A DNA stretch of 19,605 nucleotides from Stephanodiscus triporus (Eukaryota > Bacillariophyta > Thalassiosirophyceae > Thalassiosirales > Thalassiosiraceae). Below the pieces are notes generated by a model. It saw only the letters and a program-made list of their open reading frames with translations. It ran no database searches and was not told the DNA's origin. Location: contig JALLAZ010000405.1 in the NCBI GenBank assembly GCA_036939755.1, positions 1-19,605 on the forward strand, read 5' to 3'. The translations under genes and the position numbers were made by a program. The stretch's first letter is position 1, and each line of letters opens with the position of its first letter. This document shows positions 9,701-17,687 of the stretch, in pieces.

Positions 9701-12700
9701 TGGGAAGGTGAGGTCCTTCTGTTTTGCCTCTTGCATTAATTCAACCAGAGCGCTCTTTCTAACTGACTTGTTATTCCATTGTTGAATTTTACGTAGTATG
9801 AGCCACCTTGCTCCGAAACAGCTAGCTTCATGTCTTCCAAAAGTAGTGCCGAAGCTTACAGAAGCTTTCAGTGACACCCACCCAAAGGTCAAAAGTTCAG
9901 CTGAGCAAGCGTTGGAAGAGATATGCAAGGTGATAAAGAACCCAGAAATTTCTTCCATCAGCCCGACACTTTTGAGAGCCCTCACAGATGCCTCGGGGAC
10001 ACTACGTGCATTGGAAGCGTTGATTTCAACAGAGTTCATTCATGCAATTGACGCGCCAAGTTTGTCAATCATCATACCTGTTGTTCATCGTGGGTTGAGG
10101 GATCGTGCTGCAACCACCAAGCGATACGCCGCGCTAATATCAGGAAACATCTGTACAAGTAAGTTTTCCGTTCGTCTTTCATCACAATATTTGACTTTTC
10201 GCTGGCTTACAGTCTTGTTTTCGATGAAGTGGTGAACGACCCCAGAGATTTCGTGCCATATCTGCCAATCCTTCTTCCAGATCTCAAGTCTACGTTACTT
10301 GATCCCATACCTGGTGAGTTACCAAAGAATGGTGGTCAATTGAATTCACTCTGTTATTATATTCTAAACAACAACTACTGCAGATGTGCGCAGTATCTCA
10401 GCAAAATCATTGGGATCACTAACAAGAGGTCTAGGAGAAGCAACATTTCCTGATCTTCGTCCTTGGCTCATTGATACATTACGGTCTGAAGGGGGCAACA
10501 GCGTTGAGAGGAGTGGTGCTGCACAGGGCTTGTCAGAGGTGTTGGTCGCCGGCGGTGCCCAATTAACTGAAACTGTGATGATTAATGAGATATTGCCGCT
10601 GTTTTCACATCCGAAGGCCGGGACGAGAGAAGGTGTTTTGTGGGTTCTTACATTCCTTCCCTCGGTCCTGGGGCAGGCGTACTCGTCTTTGATTGACGAA
10701 TCACTGCCTGCGTTATTGAGTGGTCTTGCTGACGACTCAGAAACTGTCCGCGAGGTAGCTCTCCGAGCAGGTCGCGTATTGGTTAAGAGTCACGGCAAAG
10801 CGCACAAAGACAAAATCCTGCCATCTCTAGAGGAGGGATTAAACAATGAGGATTATCGTATCAGAGTTGCGTCGCTAACACTTCTTGGTGATTTGCTTGG
10901 CATGCTTGGCGGAACGAAGGTCGGCAAGACGAACACAGACACACAAGATGACATCCGACAAACCGAGCGAGCGCAGGCCCAGATTGCTCTTGCACTGGGA
11001 GATGTGACTCGGACGAGGGTTCTCAGTAGTTTGTATCTTGCGAGAAGTGATACAGCGGCAGTTGTTAGGCAGTCAGCAGTTCAGGTCTGGAAAACTGTCG
11101 TTAGTGTCACTGCAAGAACACTCAAAGAAATTCTGTCGGTCTTGGTTGACCAAATTGTTATTGCTCTTGCAAGTGGCGATCCTGAACGCACTCAAGTAGC
11201 TGGGCGATGTTTAGGAGACATAGTCGAGAAGCTTGGAGATCAATCAATGGATAAGGTCATCCCAGTTTTACGCGATAATCTGTATCGAGGAGATAATTAC
11301 ACCCGCCAAGGAGTGTGTGTCGGACTTGCAGAGGTTATTAATTGCTCAAGCAAAGAGCAGATCACTAAATTTCTCGAAATTCTTGTCAAAGTTGTCCAGG
11401 ACGCTCTCTGTGACACGGACTCTCGAGTTCGAACATTAGCAGCTTCTTGCTTTCAAAATCTATACAACACCGTCGGAAATCGTACATTGGATGAGATAGT
11501 GCCTGCACTGCTCCTGTCAATGGACAGTGACGATGACGTTACGAAGACTCGAGCTCTAAATGGCATGACTGGCATTCTTGGCGTACGAAGCAGAGAGTTA
11601 CTGCCATATATCATCCCACGGTTGCTCAAAACTCCGTTGACTGTAAGCCATGCTGATGCATTGGGCAGCATTTCTCGTGCTACTGGTGGAACAATACATA
11701 TGCATTTCAGCAGCATCATACCAACTTTGATCTTGGAGCTTGCAACTTTCTCCGAAATTGACGATGAGGCAAGAGAAGAAGCTGTTCGTCGCTGCTGCCG
11801 AGCCGTGTGCCACAATGTCGATACTACGGGCGTAAACTGGCTCATAAGTGAGATCGCCAGCAAGTGCACACATGACAAATACACAGTCAGGAAAGAAGCC
11901 TGCTGGGCATTCCAAGTCGTAGTAGAAGAGAGTGAGTGCACACTTTGTCTCAGCTTTATTAACTGTGCAAAGTCTACATGAGGATAATGGTCCAAAATCC
12001 TTATCACGACTCCAATTTATGGAGTATATGAAGGGTTCTACATATGAGATTTCTGTCTGATAGACCTACGTTTTGGAATATGTCTGTGATTTTCATTTGT
12101 TCAATTATTTCTCATTTTTTTTCATGTCTTCTTGCTGTCGCCACAGGGGAGAAGGCGGCTGATTTTTATGCGCCACTGCCTGTCATCCTACGCGAACTAT
12201 TGCATCGTCTGAATGATGATAGTAGCATTGTGCTAAAGGCAAACCAGATGGCATTAGGTGCATTGACTTCACTAGTTCCGGCTGAGGAGCTAGTGAATCA
12301 TCTCCAATTCATTCGTAACCTGATTGCGAGTATGGTCAGTGATGCAAGGTATCGTAAGGGTGGAGTTGGTGATGGTGAATTCTTTCTCCCAGGATTCAAT
12401 ATACCGAAGGGTAAGTGTAAATGAGCCATATGCCAGTATCCTGCGCTCTTTGTATTTGTTCTGGAAATGACGACACTATATAAGCACCTGAAAGCCCTCT
12501 CGCGAGATTGCTTGGAAAATGGAGGTTTTGATTAGTCTTTCGGATTCAGTTCTGCGTTGCTAGACATTCTGAAACATGTTATTTTTTCTCTTCGGCGTCT
12601 CACATTCTTCTTTCACACTTCATTAGGGCTTGAGCCACTGATGCCAATCTATCAACGAGGAATTCTCTATGGTAATGCAACAGAGCGAGAGACTGCAGCG

Positions 12701-13879
12701 GCCGGCCTTGGCGAACTCATCACCATAACTGCCAATACGTATCTTGCTGGTCCTTTCTTGATCAAACTGACAGGGCCCCTCTTGCGGATAGTCGGCGATC
12801 GCAATCCCTCTGCTGTGAAAATTGCGATCGTGCAAACGCTAGGTCTCATCCTAACAAAAGGAGGTCCTGCATTGCGAGCATTCGTTCCGCAGTTTCAGAC
12901 AACATTTGTCAAGGCGTTGTCAGATCCATCGCGCCAGGTTCGAATCGAGGCTATCAAAGCGCTGGCCCTTCTCATGCCTCTCTCTAGCCGCGTAGACCCA
13001 CTGATTAAAGAGCTTGTTTCTACAAGTCTTGGGAAAGGATCAAATGTCACAATTGAAACTGCTGGGATTGTCACTATTCAAACAGCAACACTTGAGGCTT
13101 TGGCCGTGGTCCTAAAACACGGTGGCGGCATGGTTAAAGTCGCAGAGAGCATACCCTCTTCGCTCGATGCCGCGAAAGAGCTCATCCGCCATGAGGACGA
13201 CGGAATCCGGGAAAGTGCAGCAAAGGTAATAGGGTACGCATGTGAGCTTCTTGGAGCTGATGAAGCCGACTCTGTACTTCAAGAATTAGTTCTTGACAAA
13301 GCCTCGACATTATCCAGCTGCTCACCCGAAATAAAACATGGGATTGCATGCATTTGTCGCCGAGTCTTCTCTAGGTCTGTTGGGCAGAAAATTAGTCGCA
13401 GCACTTACAAAAGCGCATCTAGCCTAATTCAAAATTTGATGAAAGACGAAAAGTTAATTGTGAAAGAGTCATCTTGTGCAGCAATTGGTGCGATCCTTGG
13501 AAGCTCCACAGAAATCAAGACTACTCTCTCCCTGCTTGAGAATAGTATCGTCAAATGCATGGACACAAAAGAAGAGTTGTCTGTACAGCAAGCTGTTGCG
13601 AACGGTCTTTGCATCGCTGCCAGGCTTCAACCTGGCGTCTTCCGGACAGAAGAAGGTCTTAACTTGATCAACAATGCTCTTAAGTTGGCAATGAGCGGTG
13701 CCCAACGTGTCCAGTTTTCTTACAATGACTTTCTTTGGATTGCGTTGGATGTTCAGAAGGGGGGAAGTGGTTTGGAAGAATACTTGAGCCTAGCGCATTT
13801 TGATAGCGCCAAGAAGATGCAGGCTATCTACAGCAAAGTATTGTCGAAAATCAAATCTGTGAACGATGATGAGCTCTGA
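3793..13879 (+). CDS. GCN1: GCN1, HEAT-repeat activator of the GCN2 eIF2-alpha kinase (six exons)
   Basis: Six exons: 3793-9707, 9797-10158, 10230-10313, 10384-11931, 12147-12410 and 12627-13879. They total 9,426 nt, or 3,141 residues plus TGA. GCN1 binds translating and collided ribosomes and GCN2, passing on the uncharged-tRNA or stall signal that leads to eIF2-alpha phosphorylation (family knowledge). Supporting sequence, in order: the N-terminal HEAT region (about residues 326-402), a charged linker with EEEEWERQVRKDLEKKK (about 1113-1165), a Lys-rich insert (about 1552-1636), and the eEF3-like HEAT block running across exons 1-4. That block includes MPAVLDAFNEPEWRTKQAS and, across the first splice, APKQLASCLPKVVPKLTEA. 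The RWD-binding (GCN2-binding) region lies at about 2390-2620, with QVAGRCLGDIVEKLG and RQGVCVGLAEV. Yeast and human GCN1 have about 2,670 residues. The excess here is mostly low-complexity Ser, Asp and Gly sequence in the first 1,000 residues. The 5' 3.1 kb is GC-rich and the rest is not. All splice junctions keep the frame. Confidence 0.96.
3802..3831 (+). repeat. Triplet repeat (TCG)n coding poly-Ser at the GCN1 N-terminus
   Basis: Ten serine codons encode Ser4-Ser13, nine of them TCG and the last TCC. Because the same codon is reused almost throughout, replication slippage is the likely origin, not selection on serine alone. Confidence 0.9.
4144..4170 (+). repeat. Triplet repeat (TCG)9 coding poly-Ser in GCN1
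   Basis: Nine perfect TCG codons encode Ser118-Ser126. They follow a purine-rich Glu/Lys/Gly stretch and precede an Asp/Gly-rich stretch. Further shorter TCG and GAC runs occur near 4546, 4999, 5080-5104, 5174 and 5815. Confidence 0.9.
9708..9796 (+). other. GCN1 intron 1 (89 bp, phase 2)
   Basis: The donor is AAG|GTGAGG and the acceptor is TTTTACGTAG|T. A CTAAC-type branch-point candidate (TTTCTAACTGAC) lies about 40 nt before the acceptor. Splicing avoids the TGA at 9709-9711 and joins HMLG to SMSHLAPKQLAS, which restores the conserved GCN1 eEF3-like sequence. Confidence 0.93.
10159..10229 (+). other. GCN1 intron 2 (71 bp, phase 1)
   Basis: The donor is GTACAA|GTAAGT and the acceptor is TTCGATGAAG|T. 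The upstream AG at 10211-10212 would give an immediate stop, so the later AAG acceptor is chosen. Joining gives GNICTMVNDPRDFVPYLP, matching the family pattern around a conserved PYLP. Confidence 0.85.
10314..10383 (+). other. GCN1 intron 3 (70 bp, phase 1)
   Basis: The donor is CCTG|GTGAGT and the acceptor is CTACTGCAG|ATG. A CTAAAC branch-point candidate lies shortly before the acceptor. The joined reading, LLDPIPDVRSISAKSLGSL, is the conserved GCN1 LLDPxPxVRxxSAKALG block. Confidence 0.93.
11932..12146 (+). other. GCN1 intron 4 (215 bp, phase 1)
   Basis: The donor is GAAGAGA|GTGAGT and the acceptor is GTCGCCACAG|GGG, with a T-rich stretch before it (about 12090-12135). Reading through would end at a TGA at 11979-11981. 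Joining gives VVVEEREKAADFYAPLP, after which HEAT-like sequence continues in frame. Confidence 0.9.
12411..12626 (+). other. GCN1 intron 5 (216 bp, phase 1)
   Basis: The donor is CCGAAGG|GTAAGT and the acceptor is CACTTCATTAG|GG, after a T/C-rich tract (about 12580-12620). Joining gives FNIPKGLEPLMPIYQRGILYG, the conserved start of the C-terminal GCN1 HEAT block. Introns 4 and 5 are three times longer than introns 1-3. Confidence 0.92.
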
Positions 13880-14282
13880 CCAGGAGCGATGATACACAAG
13901 CGTTGCCAGTTTGAAGTCAATGGCCTGAAATGCTAGCCAGAAAGGAGGGTATTGTAGGCAATATCTTCTTTCTTAACCTGGATTTATCCGACGTTTCTAG
14001 TTTTATCAATGTTGCAATTTCGAGGTGGATCCCACCCACCATTCCTTCTCTCAAAGCCTTTTAGCGGCAGCGAGCGTCGTAGCTCGTGCTAGAGCCGAGC
14101 GTAGACTTAATGGATTTGGTATTTCTGGATATTTTATTTTCTCGTTGCGTCAGCGCCTACTGATTTTGGACCTGGATAAGAAGATTACATTTAGCTTTCC
14201 TGTCAGTGCCTTCCGTACAATAATACTTGGATATAAATGACCAACACAGTCGCAAAACCTCGGATTCCCTCATGTCCTAATG
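13880..14282. other. Convergent intergenic region after GCN1
   Basis: These 403 bp lie between the GCN1 stop and the end of the minus-strand gene. They should hold both 3' untranslated regions. I see no gene, no clear AATAAA signal and only a weak hairpin candidate (GCTCG...CGAGC, about 14081-14099). Confidence 0.6.
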
Positions 14283-15221
14283 CTATGGCAAACTTGCGCT
14301 TCCCACCGTAATCCAAGCCGGATCATTTCCCCCATAGCAGCCATCAGGAGGCTTTTGTTCATAGTCTTGTAAATCTTCGACGGTGGCACTATCGTCAAGG
14401 CCTAAAAGGTTGGACACGAATTTGAGAGATCGCACATCCTCGGGAGGTATGTCAAAAAAGCCGGGTTTGTAGTTGAAGGCGGAAGTGCCCATCCCACCAT
14501 CACCATTCATTTCAGTCAACCCTCCAGCCTTCTTTCCGTCGAGGGTGAGGATGCTAGTGTGTCCATGACTTAATCCCCAGTCCGAATGGACAGTGACCTA
14601 AGAGGAGACGGTACCTCCTAGAGCCTTCGAAAGCTGTGATGTCATTGTCTCGAATTCTTCGATCACACTTTCTGTACGATCGTGCACATCATAATCGGGG
14701 TCATTGTCTTCATCATCCTCGATGGAATCACACTCCTTCCAGCACGACGCATCATCGTCTTTGATGTCAAAGTTTTCCACACGGTCACAGGCAGACTTGA
14801 AGGCAAGTCTCTTCCTTACAACGTCATCCCTGAGCAATAGCTCTCTGTGCATCTCCTTCTCGTCCTCCGTCCATTCCGTGACTCTCGTAACGAATTCCAG
14901 GATAGCGTCGTCGACGATTGACCGATCAACATCCGATATTTTATCGACAAGCGACAATCTCGTAGATGCGGCCACGTGCGACAAGATCTTCTGCTTCTTG
15001 TTTGACGATACTTCCACGTGCTCGGGAGGAGGAGAGGATTGCGATCGTTTGCTCAGAGAGCACTCTAGAAGCGAGAGTAGAGAGAGTTTTCGCAGCGAGG
15101 GAGACACCTCCGCGGCAGAACGGAGGCACGGCAGTAGGCCGCGCGACACAGCTTTGATCAACGACTCGCTGAATACCGCCTTGCCGTAGATAATATCCCA
15201 ACCGCTGTAGAAGCAACCCAT
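14283..15221 (-). CDS. Uncharacterised acidic protein with N-terminal MGCxxS acylation motif
   Basis: I do not recognise the family. The chosen ATG (15221) is the only in-frame start downstream of the divergent promoter. Upstream in-frame ATGs lie antisense to the neighbouring gene. The product begins MGCFYSGW: Gly2 with Ser6 fits the N-myristoylation pattern, and Cys3 is a typical palmitoylation site. A Leu/Ser-rich helical stretch follows (about residues 17-55). Then come a Lys patch (NKKQK), a charged helical middle with WTEDEKEMHRELLLRDDVV, and a very acidic stretch (DSIEDDEDNDPDYD). The continuous frame meets a TAG at 14598-14600 after 207 codons. A further 104 codons in the same frame, ending at TAG 14283-14285, look fully coding. 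A 69-nt in-frame intron (14598-14666) would join them into a 289-residue protein. The alternative is a 207-residue protein with a long 3' UTR. The myristoylation call is from motif only. Confidence 0.65.
14598..14666 (-). other. Candidate 69-nt intron or premature TAG
   Basis: On the minus strand the sequence CCGTCTCCTCTTAG before 14597 looks like a pyrimidine tract with a TAG acceptor. The best in-frame donor is GTGATC at 14666. Its length of 69 nt matches the 70-71-nt introns of GCN1. Against this, the donor is weaker than the GTGAGT/GTAAGT donors in GCN1, and the removed 22 codons (IEEFETMTSQLSK and flanks) read like coding sequence. If not spliced, the in-frame TAG truncates the protein. 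Confidence 0.4.
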
Positions 15222-15414
15222 GGAATGGCGGCGGTCCGACCCGGCGATTGGGACGACGACGGACGACGCTGTGGCGCGGAACTCTCTCTCGGATAGGAGG
15301 ACGAGGTGTGGGGAAATGAGATAAAAAACAAAGACCAAAGACGACTGTTTCCGAAGCGATGATGTCGAAAGAAAAAAAAAATGCGCTGAAAGTACGATAG
15401 TATCGTAAAATAAT
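15222..15414. promoter_or_regulatory. Divergent (bidirectional) promoter region
   Basis: Only 193 bp separate the start codons of two divergently transcribed genes, so the core promoters are shared or interleaved. The region holds an A-run (about 15372-15380), a perfect 7-1-7 inverted repeat (TACGATA-G-TATCGTA, 15393-15407) and a two-codon ORF (ATG CGC TGA, 15381-15389) just before the plus-strand gene. These functions are inferred from position. Confidence 0.55.
15393..15407. promoter_or_regulatory. Perfect inverted repeat TACGATA-G-TATCGTA
   Basis: Two 7-bp arms are separated by one base, ending 8 bp before the ATG of the geranylgeranyltransferase beta gene. It could be a dimeric transcription-factor site or a small hairpin in the leader. 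There is no direct evidence of function. Confidence 0.35.
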
Positions 15415-17122
15415 ATGGTAAATAAAGGTTTTAGACCGACGCTCTCCCCGATGATGAGGAAATTCGAACGAGTCCGACACGTCCGGTACTTCGCCAGATC
15501 CCTCCGGGACCTGCCCGCTCGATACTCCTCCGCCGACGCCAACCGCCTCACCCTCGTCCACTTCTGCGTCCAGTCCCTCGATTTGCTCGGTTGTCTCCCC
15601 GACGCGTACGACGACTGCCGATGCGGCATCGTCGAGGAGGAGATGCTCATCCCGCGCGCCGCGATAATCGAGTGGATATACGGCCTCGGGGCCTACCTCC
15701 CCGCGGCGATCGTCGAGGAGGAGGAGGAGGAGGGAGGGGAGGGCGGACGACGCGAGTCGTCGTCGTCGTCGTCCGGACGACGACGACGACGTCGTCGTCC
15801 TCGCGGACGCGGGGGAGGAGCGGTAGGAGGGGGAGGAGGAGGAATGGGCTTCCGGGGGGGAACGTACCTCGGTCCCGTCGTCGCGCGAGGCGACGACGAC
15901 TACGACGACCCCGCCGCCCGTCGTCGTCGTCATCACCCCTACGATCACGCCCACCTCGCCATGACGTACGTGGCGCTGTGCACGCTCCTCGCCCTGGGGG
16001 ACGATCTGTCGAGGGTGGATCGGGGGGGGATAATGAGGACGCTGAGGAGGTTGCAGAGGGAGGACGGGAGCTTCTCGTCGGTATCTTCGTCGTCGTCGAG
16101 GATCGGGACGGGACGACGGCGCGACGGCGCGGGGGGAGGAGTGGAGGAGGAGGAGGAGGAGGAATGCGACGACGACGACGATGACGATTCCGACCTGCGA
16201 TTCGTTTACACCGCCGCGGCGATACGGCACCTCCTCCTCGTAACCGCCGCCGCCGCCGACGACCACGACGACGACGACGACGATCACCTCGACCGCGACG
16301 GTCCGTCGACGGAGGAGGCGAACGACGAATACGACGACATCGACGTTTCCTCGGCGACGTCGTACGTCCTCTCCTGCAGATCGTACGACGGAGCCCTTGG
16401 ACTCGTTCCTGGGGGGGAGGGACACGGCGGGTCGACGTTCTGCGGCATTGCGGCGTTGAGACTGCTCGGGACGTTGGACGACGCGCTCCTCGACGGCTCG
16501 TCCTCGTACGCGGGCGGGGAGACGGGCGGCGGATGGAGGGAGGACGTGGTGCGTTGGTGCGTGTCGAGGCAACGATCGGTACTACCCCCGCCCGGGACGA
16601 CGACGACGACAACGACGACGACGACGACGACTGTGGCGAATGATGATGATGCCCCCGTGGTAGCGCCCGCCGCGTCGGCGGGGATGCAGGGTCGACCGAA
16701 CAAGCCGGAGGACACGTGCTACTCGTACTGGATAGGCGGCACCCTGTCCCTGTTGTCCGAGTCCGGCCTGANAGGACACGTGCTACTCGTACTGGATAGG
16801 CGGCACCCTGTCCCTGTTGTCCGAGTCTGACCTGATCGATCGCCGCGCCTTGCGCGAGTACGTGATGTCGTGCCAGGGACCGTCCGGCGGCTTCGGGAAG
16901 GTGGAGGGGGCGACGCCTGACCTCCTGCACTCCTTCTACTCCCTCGCCTGGTTGGCGTTGAGCGACGAGCGGGGACTATGCGATGCCAACGACACAAGCG
17001 GCGGCGACGATGACGACGGCGACGACGAGGGGCATCGCTCCAAATTAATCCGTACGCTGTCAGAGCTGGATTGTGCGCTAGGTGTGTGCTCGAAGCGCGT
17101 CGGAAGGCGCGCGATCGGATGA
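15415..17122 (+). CDS. PGGT1B: Protein geranylgeranyltransferase type I beta subunit (frame broken by assembly artefact)
   Basis: With the alpha subunit, this subunit attaches geranylgeranyl to the cysteine of CaaL-type C-termini, such as Rho-type GTPases, in the cytosol. Family-specific segments are RHVRYFARSLRDLPARYSS, AAIIEWIYGLGAYLP, GFRGGTYLG, HPYDHAHLAMTYVALCTLL, LRRLQREDGSFSS, LRFVYTAAAIRHLL, HGGSTFCGIAALRLLG, GRPNKPEDTCYSYWIGGTL and GGFGK...PDLLHSFYSLAWLAL. The zinc ligands are present: Asp433 and Cys435 (DTC, 16711-16719) and His484 (16928-16930, artefact-corrected numbering). As printed, the frame breaks at the 63-bp duplication around the N at 16772. Dropping one copy plus the N (64 bp) restores one frame of 547 residues. 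The human protein has 377, and the excess is low-complexity inserts: poly-Glu, Ser-Arg-Gly (about 105-140), Asp-rich (about 245-300) and Thr12 (395-406). The start could be 15415 or Met13-Met14 (15451/15454). No introns are seen. Confidence 0.95.
15758..15791. repeat. Perfect 34-bp palindrome made of TCG/CGA triplets
   Basis: Seventeen base pairs on each side of a central CC|GG pair perfectly. The left arm (CGTCG...) codes part of Ser115-Ser120 and the right arm codes part of Arg122-Arg128 of the geranylgeranyltransferase beta subunit. The sequence could extrude a cruciform in DNA or form a strong hairpin in the mRNA. Confidence 0.9.
16597..16632 (+). repeat. Triplet repeat coding Thr12
   Basis: Twelve threonine codons in a row, nearly all ACG with one ACA and a final ACT, lie in a spacer of the geranylgeranyltransferase beta subunit between VLPPPG and the GRPNKPEDTC zinc-site block. 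Confidence 0.9.
16709..16835. repeat. 63-bp near-perfect direct duplication flanking a single N (assembly join)
   Basis: Copy 1 (16709-16771) and copy 2 (16773-16835) differ at two bases only (GTCCGGCC against GTCTGACC) and are separated by the only ambiguous base in the window (16772). Together the extra 64 bp shift the frame exactly inside the conserved zinc-site block of the prenyltransferase. Overlapping contig ends joined without merging is the simplest explanation. The two mismatches may be allelic differences or end-of-read errors. Confidence 0.93.
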
Positions 17123-17687
17123 GAGAGAGCCATTCGCTACCTCGACGGCTCGAATATCCTTTATCAGGGCGATCCCTCGTAAAAACATGCGGAAATCGCA
17201 TTCGTATCGATATTTGAACAACTTTTATCGGGAGAAATCTTGACCCAATGAAAGGTTCAAATGCATGATAGGAAAATGCCGCATGATTTTCCAACATTGT
17301 CCATTGGGTTTACCCTGATGGAGAGCAGCAGCCTAGTGAAGTGAAGGTGGTCGACAAGAGCATTCCAGAAGCAGTAAAGAGATAAGCTTAACAATAGGTA
17401 GTGCTAGTAACGCGATACTTTCTCATTTGCTTTTTGCGGACGTAGATACGGCAGGTTGACGATTTGATGGACTGTACTCCAGAGTGGAGGATTTTGTCAA
17501 ATGAATTATTATTGATGAAAGAAAAAAGTTCAACTACATACATGCTCTTTCTTGCCACCAGGAACATTATTTGATGGGGATGGGGTTACGCAGAATTAGG
17601 TTTGTGGGCTATTTTACGTGCCTAATTGTCACCTGCGACCGCTTTTCCATGTAACCCCGTGCCTCTCTAATCTGTCGCTGTTTGCAC
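17123..17687. other. Convergent intergenic region
   Basis: These 565 bp separate two genes that end facing each other. The composition is more AT-rich than the flanking coding regions. I see no gene, tRNA or clear repeat, and it presumably holds the two 3' untranslated regions. Confidence 0.6.

Noticed and set aside
14025..14240. 71-codon ORF downstream of GCN1
   Set aside because: It has no motif or coding-like pattern and lies in a region expected to be 3' untranslated sequence.
15222..15650. N-terminal extension of the MGCxxS protein to an ATG at 15650
   Set aside because: It would cross the whole divergent promoter and run antisense into conserved prenyltransferase coding sequence. The extension has no protein-like features.
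14941..16930. Long antisense reading frames opposite the prenyltransferase gene
   Set aside because: These are shadows in GC-rich triplet-repeat DNA, with no recognisable motif. The plus strand carries the full set of geranylgeranyltransferase I beta motifs.
16817..17122. Separate small gene beginning at an in-frame ATG
   Set aside because: It is the C-terminal part of the prenyltransferase, including the histidine zinc ligand, separated only by the 64-bp assembly artefact.
17251..17275. tRNA-like B-box (GGTTCAAATGC)
   Set aside because: There is no A box at proper spacing and no cloverleaf can be built around it.
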